The notes under the pieces were generated by a model that worked only from the letters and a program-made list of their open reading frames with translations, did no database searches and was not told the origin of the DNA. Made by a program: the position numbers and the translations under genes. Positions 1 through 10,712 of a stretch of DNA of 64,000 nucleotides are shown piece by piece. Position 1 is the first letter of the stretch. Each line of letters starts with the position of its first letter. Source of the stretch: Pterobdella sp. o SKG-2022 (Eukaryota; Annelida; Clitellata; Hirudinida; Piscicolidae); contig OZ038323.1 of assembly GCA_964035795.1 (NCBI GenBank), forward strand, positions 2,500,744 to 2,564,743. The letters are read 5' to 3'.

Positions 1-772
1 TTTTTTTTAGTTTCTTGGCCTTTTTAATTGAGTAACTGTTGTGCATATTTTTTTGGTCTAGGTAATAGTTAGCACATTCTCAAATTGGCAATAGGTTTGC
101 CTACTTATCTATCTATATTAAAATTTGTTTAGTTTTGGCGTGCCCTCAAAAAGGCATGTTTTCACAACAGAGCTGGTTGGTGGGAAGATATAACGTTTAG
201 GGCCTCTATGGAATTTCACCCACATATATTTCATAAAGTTTTTGAAACTAATCAAAAATTAACAATCTGCATTCAATACAGTTTCAAACACACCACTGTT
301 TTGAAAGTTTTGACTTTATAAAATTATAAAAAACGTGATTGAGTTTTAATGCCAATAAACAAAATTCAAAAAACCTTGGTGTGAAAATAGTTATGAAAAA
401 TTTTATTCAAATAGAGCATTCAAAGATAATATCTATTCAAATAACATGAAAACAATGAGAGTTGTTTTGAAATATTTGAGTTTTCAAAGGAATTGCAATG
501 AAAAATTCTATTATACCTCAAATCTTTCTTAATGTTTTCAATTGAAACTTCTAAAGCCATTGAGTTCAAATCTAGTCTTCTTCTATAGTGTATTGAAGTG
601 ATTTGAAAGCTGACGTTTAAGCTAGAGTATAAAAAATTTTGGAGTATTTACCGAAAGAAAGTGAAATATTTTTGTGCATTTTATTTGAAGCTATACATAT
701 CTTTGAATGCTATTTCACAGAATAAAGAATTTGTGGAAAAACACCGCTCAACTCTTTTTGGTCTTTGAGTCA
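1..772. other. AT-rich sequence, no gene seen
   Basis: No reading frame, RNA gene or clear repeat was recognised in this stretch. It ends at a TTAA (773-776) that begins the short terminal-repeat element described next. Confidence 0.5.
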
Positions 773-1170
773 TTAACTCGTTTGTGCCCATTGATCTCAT
801 ATGAGATCACTCGCATCTAACAGTTTTACTAATTATTGGTTAACATTTCTCAAAATCCAATTAATTTTTTTTCTTAACTAGGGTTGTATCTTCAATATTG
901 AATTTATTTTTCTTGAATTTTCAATTTTAATTTTGTGATATTTAAGCTTAAAATTTTTCAAATTTCACTTTTATGGGCGTTTATCGAAAACATTTAATTA
1001 AGGCATAGTAATTTATTTTTATTTTAGAACAAAATAAAATATTTTTAAGTTATCTTTAATTAATACTATAAAATTTTAAAACTCGAGATACATAAAAAAT
1101 TAACAGAATAAAGGCATTAAAAGTTGCTGATCAATGGGCACAAGTGTTAGCAAATGGGCATTTCATTTAA
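773..1170. mobile_element. short piggyBac-like nonautonomous element (MITE)
   Basis: The left end reads TTAA followed by CTCGTTTGTGCCCATTGATC, running into a perfect 16-bp palindrome (793-808, GATCTCATATGAGATC). Near the right end, 1129-1150 carries the inverted counterpart (GATCAATGGGCACAAGTGTT), and another TTAA lies at 1167-1170. Matching inverted ends about 375 bp apart next to TTAA fit a piggyBac-type MITE, since that superfamily targets TTAA. A third copy of the terminus lies at 5251-5302. There is no coding content. The exact right boundary (TTAG at 1147 or TTAA at 1167) is uncertain. Confidence 0.5.
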
Positions 1171-1637
1171 AACACATTATAATTAGTGGAATTTCAAATT
1201 TAAAATGCGGAATATTACAAAAAATAAATAAACTAGTCAAATAAGTGAAAAAAAAAAAACTTTTGTAAATATTAGTTTCTATTTATAATTAAATAATACA
1301 AAATTTCATAAAATACTTCGTACATCACTAAAGAAGTTCCAAGCGGCAAAGCATTGGCTCATCTGCTTTAAGTTTAGCCCATCAGCTATGCACCAATCAT
1401 ATACTTTGTTAAAATCTATTATATGTATAGTCTTTGGTTATTTCTATTTCTCCCGCTAAGAATAAGGAAGTTCCAAGCTGCAAAAAGCTGTTTTATATGG
1501 ACCAATCATAGGCTTTGAAGAATTTTAGTTTTTTTTTTTCTTCAAATATTCATGTATCATAATGTTTAAATATTCACGGATTGTACAAAAAGCTTTGTTA
1601 GTTGGTAAATGTTAGGTTTTTTTTCATTAAACTTCTA

Positions 1638-1740
1638 AAAATGATTATTTCAGTACTTTCACAATTTTTTTAAAATTCTATGATTGGTTCATCAACTGTA
1701 GGCTCGCTCTTCAATTCTTTTCACGTAAGCGGCTGTCGCT
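1638..1740 (+). repeat. direct repeat, partner at 3928-4040
   Basis: Both copies begin with ATGATTATTTCAGTACTTTC and share, after a short gap, a TTCATCAACT...TAGGCTCGC block followed by ...TGTCG. The second copy sits at the start of the piggyBac-like remnant at 3.9 kb. Around the first copy, the 9-mer CCAATCATA or its complement recurs near 1391, 1500 and 1680. Likely pieces of one transposon family; the family was not identified. Confidence 0.45.
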
Positions 1741-2100
1741 AAGAAAAATTTTGTTCTGGTTATCTATTTCGATTTTTCTCGATAAAAAAGCCAATTTTTG
1801 AAAACTCAAAAGTATTAGTTTTCTAAAAATATTAATTTATCAGAATATTTAAATATTTACGGGTTTTACACAAAATCTCATCTATTTCATATATATTAAT
1901 GTATCAGAATGTTCGAATATTTACGGATTTTACCACAATAAGTAAGAAAGTCTATTAAATTACAGGAATTTTAAATGCTCCATAGAAAGAACACACACTA
2001 ACCCAAGGTTGAAATTGTTGAGCAGGTTTAAATGAAATACAATTTGTTCAATATGCAATATAAAAATAGTACAAAATAATTCAAATTCTTTTGAATACAG

Positions 2101-2175
2101 CAGTGTTTTCAAATGCTCAATCTGTCAAAGTACCTGCTTCAGTGAAACAGGTCTGCAGAGGCTTGTAAATGAAAG
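2101..2175 (+). pseudogene. C2H2 zinc-finger exon, degenerate
   Basis: After the acceptor GAATACAG (ending at 2100), the frame with one leading base gives a finger that starts FKCSICQSTCFSETGLQRL. The two cysteines and the hydrophobic core Leu are present, but both zinc-binding histidines are replaced (Leu and Arg). A possible donor follows at 2176 (GTTGTA). It leaves two bases, which matches the one-base entry of the next finger exon at 2314, so the two could be spliced in frame. The loss of both histidines suggests decay. The rest of the gene would lie outside the window or has been lost. Confidence 0.4.
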
Positions 2176-2313
2176 GTTGTAATTTTTAAGGCGGATTTTA
2201 ACTCTAAATTATTCAATTAAACAGTGATTTATTTTAAAAATATTTATGTATTGGAATGTTTAAACATTTTTGGATTTAACAAAAATTAAGTGAGAAAGTC
2301 TATTAAATTACAG

Positions 2314-2411
2314 GAATTTTCAATGCTTTGTATGTCAAAGAGTTTGCACCACTGAAAAAGGTTTGAAGAAGCATATGGAATTAAAACATCCTCATGCTTC
2401 CCCCCCATTGT
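2314..2411 (+). CDS. C2H2 zinc-finger exon, intact finger
   Basis: Between an acceptor (AAATTACAG, ending 2313) and a consensus donor (GTGAGT at 2412) lies one intact C2H2 finger. It begins CFVCQRVCTTEKGLKKH and continues to a second His four residues on, giving C-x2-C-x12-H-x4-H. A Pro/Ser-rich tail follows. Entry phase fits the preceding degenerate finger exon (2101-2175). One finger per exon and the tandem flanking repeats point to exon duplication. It could be an active exon of a gene extending left of the window or part of a pseudogene. No partner exon further right was found. Confidence 0.45.
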
Positions 2412-2879
2412 GTGAGTAGAACTTTTTTTTGTTATTTAGTGCTTTTTAATTATGTTTTTTTTCATATTTAATATGATTAGTATAATAAATATAATTAATT
2501 TCATTACTTTCATTGCTGTGAATGCCTTTGTTAAGCTGCCTCCAATATTTTCATATATTATTTTTATTAAAACACTTGTTTACATTGTTATAATTATTCC
2601 ATTAAGTTATACATAATTGATTTATATATATAGTTATATATATATCAATATTTGGTTCATGTTCGGTTTTTAATTATTTTTTTTGTTTTTATTGCTTTAT
2701 GCACATCCATATATTTACGTGATAATGATTGAAAATTAACTAGAGTTTTTTAAATTGACAACCTTCAGTAATTGATTATATTTGGTGCGATAAATGTTCA
2801 ATTTTTGAAATAAATTAGTAAATAATGTTTTTCTTTCTAAATGTGATTTTCAAGTATCTAGCTGATGCATCAGAGTTGC

Positions 2880-3050
2880 TACAAAAGTTTATTAGATTAC
2901 ATTATCGAAATTGTCTCGGTTAGCCGATCAAGTTTATCTTGAATCTAAATGTGGATTTAGTGAACAAACGTCTACAACTGATAATATTTTTACTATCCGC
3001 TACTTACAAGCGAAATCCTGTGACCATATAATACTCCGGCATATCTATAA
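2880..3050 (+). mobile_element. LINE reverse-transcriptase scrap
   Basis: Translation gives RLADQVYLESKCGFSEQTST followed by TDNIFTIRYLQAK. This matches the reverse-transcriptase segment of LINEs usually read as ...PESQCGFRxGRSTxDMIFxxRQLQEK. Upstream codons (SKLS before it) fit the same alignment. No catalytic YADD block and no 3' end were found, so only a fragment of about 50 residues survives. The next piece to the right is piggyBac-related, not LINE. Confidence 0.5.
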
Positions 3051-3159
3051 GCCTAAAAAAAAGTTTTACTTCGGTAATCCCATTAGTGCCATGTTTCCAT
3101 AATCAAATTATTACTATTTATTATGCAACGGTAATCCAATAAACATCCACTTGTATATT

Positions 3160-3522
3160 TTGCCTCCAGATAATGCCAATGGTAAAATTACTGATGAAGA
3201 CTCCGGGACTTAAAATGGATCAAGTACTATCAACAATTTATCAACCATGATGTAGCAAGAAAGAAAATTTTGAGTTTTTTTGTAATAAAAAAAAAGAGAA
3301 TTTTAGTAAAATGGAAAGATAGCAATGTTGCAAATATATGCTCAAATGCTGTAGGGATTGAGTCTGTTTGTCAAGTGTTCAGATAATCGTAATAATAGTT
3401 TCGCAAAGTATTACATTTTTTTCAATAAAACATTATCTCTAGTCTTAACACTTTATAAAAACATTGTGTAAAATATTTTAAAAAAATATTAATTAGAAGA
3501 ACTTTAGGCATAAATGGTTTAA
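3160..3522 (+). mobile_element. piggyBac-like transposon fragment with right terminus
   Basis: At 3160 the frame reads LPPDNANGKITDEDSGT then a stop, like the acidic N-terminal region of piggyBac transposases. At about 3290-3380 another open piece reads VKWKDSNVANICSNAVGIES, like the late RNase-H-fold region, so the catalytic middle is deleted. The sequence ends with ACTTTAGGCATAAATGG followed by TTTAA (TTAA at 3519-3522), the inverted form of the terminus at 54804-54827. This looks like an internally deleted, nonautonomous relative of piggyBac. Confidence 0.5.
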
Positions 3523-3927
3523 AATCGGTGTGATGTAAACATGTTTGAATAGGTATGGAACTTTTCCAGTAGCAAGAAGAAGTTAAAAATGCTCAATATA
3601 AATAAAGCAATTATAGGAGCTATCTTTTCTAGTAGCCAGGTTGGAATTGGATCTTGTGCACACTGTTTATTTGGAAGTCAAGATTTAAAAGAAATTTTTA
3701 TCAAAATCATATATTTATCATTTATTTATTTTTGGAATTAAAACTATGCGCAATCAATATTTTTTTATTTAAAATCTTTAAAACCCTAAATGTGGATTTT
3801 CAACCCTGATAAGTCAATCCAAATGTATGTAAATCAATTTTCTTAAATATAGTGTTCTTTAAAGTGAAATAGATATTTTTTTTATCAAATAACAAAAAAA
3901 ATATTTTTATTCAAAAACATATGTAAA
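3523..3927. other. no gene recognised
   Basis: AT-rich spacer between two piggyBac-related fragments. No coding similarity was recognised with confidence. Confidence 0.4.
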
Positions 3928-4990
3928 AAAATGATTATTTCAGTACTTTCACAATATTTTGGAGTTCATCAACTTATAGGCTCGCGCCTAGAGCTATTCA
4001 ATGCTTTTTGCGTGGGCGCGAAGTGCCTGTCGTACATCACACGCTCAAACAGCTTATTAGAGGCAAGCCAATTATATTTGGCTAAACATTTTGGACATAG
4101 TGTGGTTCTTCAAGCTATTGCTCTAACTTTAAATGGTATTGTGGTGAAAACTTATCAGATCAACGGAGAGGCCTACAACTAGGATCATAAGTTTTTCTGA
4201 ATACGTTGGATGCGGTAGAAGAACTCCAATGGCACACTGCATTTTTTGGCAACTTTTTCACAAGTTATCAATTGTTGATTCATCTAAAAAGTTTTGGTTT
4301 TAGAGCAACAGAACATATAAAAGATAACAGGTTAAGAAAAGGCCCTTTGACCGGCAAAAAAACAATGAATAAGCAAAAAGTGACACACAACTATAGTTTC
4401 GATACCAATGAAGAAATTTTAATTGTGAAGTGGCTAGATAATACTGTGGTAAAGTTTGGAAGAAATTATGATGCATTTGAACTTATTCATGAATTAACTT
4501 GTTGGAAAATAATTATAATCGAAGGTTTAGTTCCACATTTGAAACATTTAGCTCAAAAATGTGTGGAGTGGATAAGGACGATTGGTGGGCAAGTAAATAT
4601 GCCACGACAATGAAGGCTAAAAATAGTATTGGCCAATATTTACAAAAATACTAGGTATGGCAGTAATAAACTCAGATAATCTGTAATTGGTCAAATGAGG
4701 AAAGTGATACGCAAGCCCAAAAACCGATTTGCTTACATTTAGAAAAGCAATTAGACGATTCTACTTCAAAAACTCTGCATTTAGGCAACAGCAAATTAAA
4801 AGATAAAACTGTTCAAGCCTCCACAAGCTCTCAATGATGCCCGTTTCAATTTTCAAGAACATATTATAATAACTAGAAATGAACAAAGAAGATGGCAAAA
4901 CAAGCCATGCACCGCTAGACCACGAACATTTTGGAAAAATTCACGGTTACTTTGAGTGTAGCTATGATTTATTTATATCATAATGATAAA
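3928..4990 (+). pseudogene. dead piggyBac-family transposase
   Basis: Several frames together give a PGBD-like transposase running left to right: SVVLQAI (near 4100), then FFGNFFTSYQLLIHLKSFGF and RATEHIKDNRLRKGPL, then NEEILIVKWLDNTVVKFG, then MCGVDKDDWWASKYATTMKA (near 4560-4620), FTKILGMAVINS, and a decayed Cys-rich C-terminus (RRWQNKPCTARPRTF). The conserved FFDNFF motif that supplies a catalytic Asp is FFGNFF here, so the DDD triad is broken; the Asp of the GGVD-like motif remains. There are at least two frameshifts and several stops. The start, near 3930, falls in a direct repeat shared with 1638-1740. Confidence 0.75.
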
Positions 4991-5250
4991 TAAAAATGGA
5001 AATTTTTATTTTCAAAAAATTCGATGAGTTTTTCGGTTATTATATGTGAAATTTCGTTTTCTGTTATTTGAATATTAGAACAAACTGAAAAATCATCAAT
5101 AATTTTGAATAAAAAATATTTTTTAAGAACTTTTTAAAAAATTTTAATTAAGTATAGTTATATAAATTTAAAATATTTTTATATTTTGGTTTTAAAAATC
5201 AAATTAAAGTGAATTAAACTTTTAAAACTACTTTTTTTAAAGCTATGCGG

Positions 5251-5302
5251 TTAAAAGCCCATTTGCTAACACTTGTGTCCATTGATCTCATATGAGATCA
5301 CC
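5251..5302. repeat. terminus copy with 16-bp palindrome
   Basis: TTAA then AAGCCCATTTGC, then CTAACACTTGTGTCCATTGA leading into the palindrome GATCTCATATGAGATC (5284-5299). This is the same terminal motif as at 773-810 and, inverted, at 1129-1170. It lies about 260 bp beyond the dead transposase and may be its subterminal region or the end of another element. Confidence 0.5.
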
Positions 5303-7248
5303 CTGTATCACTCTTATTTTTTGCCAAAGTTAAAAACTGTTTTTTCTGTGTTTTTGTGAGATTGTTTCAAGGTAGGAACAAAAGTTTCAATAAAAAATTA
5401 CTTCCATTAGCATTTTGGACACAAACATATTAATAAACCCACTGAATAATTAATTGAATTTCGAAGAAAAAATTTCGAAGACTTATAGATTATTATCAAA
5501 AGATTCACAAAATTTTTTCTACACAGATTCAAAACCTCATAAACTGATATAAACTTTTTGAAATTTTTCTAACACCAATCGATTTTTTGTATTGTGGGTG
5601 GGAGGTTTCTAAAAATTTTTTATCTATATATTTTTTTCGTCGATCTTGATTAAATGCTGAATTTCAAATGTATAGTTTTTTTCAATTACTTTAGATGACC
5701 TGGCTTAGGAGTTCTGAAATTTTTGATAGGCACAAAAAAAGTTTTGCTAATTCTGAATGTTTTAAAACGAAATTCATTAAACTCTGCCTCATTATATGAA
5801 AACCTAACCAGGTTTTTGTGATCTCAGATTATTTCATATTTAATAAAGGAGCTTAACACAGGTTTGGTAATTATTCGAGTATGAAGATTTTGATTTTAAT
5901 CATACCACCGTCACACTTCTCTTTTCTTTTATGATTTTTTTTAAAGATACTGATTGAAAGGGGTCTTGATAGATTTTTCTAGTTATCCTTCCCTTCACTC
6001 AACGTATCATGATACTAAAATAAAATTTAAAATATTACTGAACAGTTAGAGAACATTTTAAAATACTAAACTTCAAAAACTGACCTAATGACAAAAAACT
6101 CATGATCATAAATTCAAATACCTAACAATGTAGCTTCGAAAAATAATATCAACAGAATGTGTTTTTTAGTTGAAATGATTAACGTTTGATTAAACGCACG
6201 TTTCAAATATAAATTCATAAAAGTATGTAGTTTATGTATTTTTAGTATAATAATATCTTTGAAATATGAATGTCAATATTATTAATAATATTAATAACAA
6301 TAAAAATAAAAATAATAAACATATTTATTTTTTGATGGAGAAAACATGGACTCATTAATAGAAGTTGGTTTTTTTTGAATAGATGAAGAATAGACAAACG
6401 AATGGCGAAGTTTAAATAATTTTTGAAAAGAAAGAAAAAACAACGTGATAACATAGTCATCAATACAATTTGTAGTTACTAGTGAGCAAACGAAGTTTCA
6501 GCTTATCATCGGAGTAAAATGATATTCATCGTTAACAATAAAATTAAAAAAAACAATGAAATTATGAAAAAAAATTTTTTTGTATAAATTTTGGATGGAT
6601 TTTAAAACTTGGTTTTTGGATGGCCATTTTTCAATGCACATGTATAGATGCATAAAAAATTAAGACACCTTAGACAAATATATGATTCAATCACAAATAT
6701 ATGGAATCTAGACAACTTTCGTGTGCAATATAACACTTGTATAGTTTCCCATGAAGTTGTTATAAATATACATTCAAACGGTATTTAGATGTATGAATCA
6801 AGTGAATTAGTAAGCTAGAGTTTTAACAAGATAAACAGCATCTAAACGATTGAATATATGCAACCAAAAAAGTTAAATAAAGCGATATGAATCAGAATTT
6901 ATAAATTAGGAAGGCACTTTTTAAAAATGGTATAAAACTTATTAAAATACATTAAAATCTATAAAAACATTATTGAGGAAGTTGATAATGGCTACATATA
7001 AACATCAGAGAACAATAAAATTATGGACAAGCTTAAAAATGGAATGAAGTCTTAATATTGGCATACAGTCCACACTAATGAAGGATTCAACTACGTTCGT
7101 AAGAGTCACTAAAAGTCACAAATATGAGAACACATTCACAAAAAATTGCTATGATAAACTCTATTTTGGTCTGTTCGATCTTCAAACTTGTATGTCTCAA
7201 AAAAGATAGCAAGATTTGCTTTATAGTCAAACAATTTTTTTTTTAAAT
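5303..7248. other. no gene; 3' flank of the zinc-finger gene
   Basis: AT-rich sequence with no recognisable coding or RNA gene. It should contain the 3' UTR and polyadenylation site of the minus-strand zinc-finger gene; no convincing signal could be assigned. Confidence 0.4.
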
Positions 7249-10200
7249 TTAAATGAATCTATCAGGTAGAGAAAGATCACTCAAAAAAGATTCATTCATC
7301 AGCCAGGGTCCTTCAACCACCAAGTCTTCAGCATTAGCGATAAAGTCCCCCCCTTCCACTACCACATCCCCTCCTATAGTAAAGCTATCTCTGTCCATCA
7401 CTAAGCCCGGTTCTTCCTTGCTCAACTGCTCCAAAAACGTGTTAAAAGCTTCATCTTCTGAAAAAGTTGCTTGGTGCAGTTCCAGGTTGTTGCTTGAGTG
7501 TGAGGTGGGTAGAGAAGCTGTGGATGAAAGCAAGGAAAAACCATTGTAGAAGCTTTTAACACTTTCTGAAGTTTCAAACAGTTTTTCGTCTTCCTTATGG
7601 CTTCCGTTATCATTATTTTTGCTTCCTATTTTCAGATTGGTTACTTTTTTGTTTTTTTCTTCTGTGGATTTAGACGAGATAAGACCATTTTTTTGCTCAG
7701 AAGTTTCTTTATTTTCATTAAAATTGTTATAAGCATCATTATTGAAGTTACTATAAACTTCACCAACTACTTTCAGTTCATGTTTACTAATCTCTTCATT
7801 GTCATTTTGTTTTTCTTCCGTGTCATTCTTGGTACTTTTAACTGAATTATTTACACTTTGAATCTTCGTGTTTTTTATATTCAAATTAGTGTTACTATTA
7901 TTAGTGTTGTTGTTACTATTTTCAATGGTAGATTTAATGTTACTTATATTAGTATCAACTTTATTTATGTTGGTATTGCCAAAAAATAAAGAGGTGGGAA
8001 GAATTATTGCATAGTTATCATTGATTTTGAATATCATTGGTTCGTTAGTTTTATTAACTTTTTGATCATCATTTCCTGTATTAGCGCCAGCAACCTCGTT
8101 TTTATTCTCCAGCGAAAAGCCATGTTTGCTTCCTATATTGTCAGTAGAAGCTGAATTAATCTGTCCAGTTTCGTCTTTACTTTTTTGTAAACTTCCACAA
8201 TCATTCGGACTTTGGCTTTCAATATTATTTATATTCTGCTCATCATTATTTCTACTGCACACGGCATTCTGTATGCTTCTTAGTATAGGGGCAACTACAG
8301 CGGTAGGAATAGCAGGCTGGCTGGCTTGGCTGTTTGGCGGTATCACTAAATTTCCAAGTTGACCTAGGTTATTGTTTTTGTTAATCTTTAATGTTTTGAG
8401 AGCCGATGTATTGAGAATGAATTGCTTATTGGTGGGTTTGTTGTTTTTATTATTTATTAGGTTTATAGCCTTTGGTGCACCGTTAACAATAGTTTTATCA
8501 GTGTGGTTTTTATTAATGTCACTATTATTGCTACCGTTATAAATAGATTTAATTTTTAAAATGTTATTTTTTGGGAAAGTTATTTGCTCGACAGATGGAT
8601 GTGTCTTATCATTCTGAATACTTACTGGGGCCAACTTAATAGAAATCTTTCTTCCTGAAACTTCTTCATTGCCTTCAGTATTCGTTTCTATTTTTTCTTC
8701 TGTATATATTTCTTCAGAACTTTCCTTGATGATGTTCGCACTAGATGTATCCTTTAAATTGTTAGTACCAGCATATCTTAAGTCACATGGACCTCTATTT
8801 TTGTGTCCCCATAGATTTTCTTTAGTCTTGAAGCTTTTACCACAAGGGCAAGAAAAAGGTCTTTCAGTCGAGTGAATTCTCTCATGGAGTCTTACGGCAG
8901 AAGAATCTTTGAAACGTTTTCCACAAATGCTGCATTCACAAGGGTACTCGCTGGAATGGCGGTATAGGATATGTTTCTTTAGATGTACTTTAAGTTTAAA
9001 CCCTTGGCCACACTCTCCACACTTATGAGGTCTTTCTTCCAAGTTTTCTTCATTCTCATTGTTATTTGTGTTGTTTTCGTTGAAGTTATCAGTGGTTTCT
9101 CCAATAGTTTTATTGAAGCATTCAGTGCTGATAGAATTTGTGGTGGATAAGCTATTGACGGAGAAAGAATAAATGTTGTTATTATTATCAACATTGATTG
9201 AATCAGATGAAAACAAAGGTATCTGAGAAGTTAACAAGAATTCATCGTTTGGGAAAATAAGTTCTTTATTAACGTCTTCGAAGATGCTGTCATCAATTTC
9301 TTGCATCATTTGTTCAAACATACCTTCTTCCCCTTTGCTTAAGTTATCATTGCTATTATTCAAGCTATTCAAACTATTGAGATTATTCTTCTCAAATTTT
9401 TTGTTGTTGATCAGATATATATCTTTATTAATAGCATTGTTGCTTATATTATTAGCTGCTAAGAGCTTTTCACCTTTGTTCATTGGGGCTGTTTTGAGTT
9501 GGTACACTTTTTGGTTTTCATTTCTAGTGCCCACAAAAGTAGTTTTGAAACTCTCAACATTATTGTTGTTACATGTATTGTTTAAATTATTAATATTGTT
9601 GTTTATGTTGTTATTAACGATTCTGGATCTTCTGGGTCTTTTGAAAGGAACACTAGTTCCCTGCAGCAAAGCTTGTTGTTGTTGTTGCTTCAAGATCGCT
9701 TTACCACATGTTTTACTTCTGTTTTCATGATGCCACAAACACTCACTAGTTTTGAAATTTTTCCCGCACAAACCACAAGCATAAGGCCTCAGTTCTGAAT
9801 GAATTCGTTCATGAGCTCTTACGGCCGTCGAGTCCTTGAAACGTTTGCCACATTTGCGACAAGTTTCTTTGAGATCATCTGTGTGTTTGTACAATACATG
9901 CTTCTTCAAATGATAACGCTCTTTAAATCCAATGCTACACAGATCACAGACGTGAGGGCGTTCGTCTGAATGTGTGCGAATGTGGTTTTTGAAGTTGGAG
10001 TTTTGATAGAAAAGCTTGCCACAATGAGGACAAGACCATTGATTCGCTTCTGAGCCAGTGCTAGGAGAAAAATTGTTACCACGACCTATGGAAGAATTGC
10101 TAGGTGATCTTTTAAGTTTTTTGTTAGTTCTGAAGCGGTCACAGGAATCGTTGTTGTTGTGGAATGTGGTCAACTCGATGGGAGTGGAGTAACGATGGAG

Positions 10201-10712
10201 TGACATATGCATGCTCAAATACTTGTCAGACTCAAAAACCTGAAGGTTGTCAATTAATTACAATAAAATATTCTATGGATTAAAATGAATTTAAAAAAAA
10301 ATAAATGCAATTGAAAAATTCGTTTTACTTTGTTACAGGTTGGACAAACATGGACGGCTTTGGGGCTGTTGATGAGGTTTGTGTACTTGCCTCCTTTTGT
10401 GAGCACAGTTTTTTTAGTGTTGTTTATATCGTTGTTTCCATCATAAATATTCTCATTATTGTTGATTGCAAACTTGTTATTATGAACAGTGATTATTTTC
10501 TGGATATTCGAAGCAACAACATTACCCGATTTGGTTCTTTTCAAACCCCTCCCTGTCATCTTATCTTCCATACTCTCTACCATTTCATTTGTGTTGTTTT
10601 CCTCGTTATCAACCTGCAGTAGAACGATTTCTTCGCCTCCGATGGAGTGGTTCTGGGACCAGTTATCCAAGAGGTAATACGAAAATGGAGATTGTGTCTT
10701 GCTGCCGATCAT
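7249..10712 (-). CDS. C2H2 zinc-finger protein, two exons, ~1,124 aa
   Basis: Exon 1 is 10712-10329 (128 codons, ATG at 10712). Exon 2 is 10239-7249 and ends in a stop. The 89-bp intron has GTAAAA and TTCAG ends and is in phase 0. Finger 1 is split by the intron: CPTCNK in exon 1, then VFESDKYLSMHMSLH (Cys 123/126, His 139/143). Fingers 2-5 lie at about residues 198-306 and fingers 6-8 at about 535-615. Fingers 3-5 and 6-8 are paralogous blocks: both contain LKKH, CGKRFKDS and FKT...LW in order. The last finger of each block ends H-x6-C or H-x5-C instead of H-x3-H. Linkers are rich in Asn and Ser with a Gln run near 313. The C-terminal 70 residues are acidic, a possible activation region. A nuclear sequence-specific DNA-binding role is expected from the fingers; the orthologue was not recognised. 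Confidence 0.88.

Larger units (their letters stand above)
1543..2411 (+). repeat. tandem exon/intron units upstream of finger exons
   Basis: A block resembling TGTATCAGAATGTTTAAATA then TTTACGGATTTTAC recurs at about 1543, 1835, 1896 and 2241. Two copies (1896 and 2241) continue into a near-identical AGAAAGTCTATTAAATTACAG acceptor-like end at 1971 and 2313. After each acceptor comes a sequence that codes, or once coded, a C2H2 finger. The 342-bp offset between the two acceptors suggests tandem duplication of an exon with its upstream intron. The copy at 1972-2036 is decayed and ends in a stop. Confidence 0.5.

Noticed and set aside
7253..9730. Several plus-strand frames up to 148 codons inside the zinc-finger gene.
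   Set aside because: Antisense shadows of the long Asn/Ser-rich exon 2.
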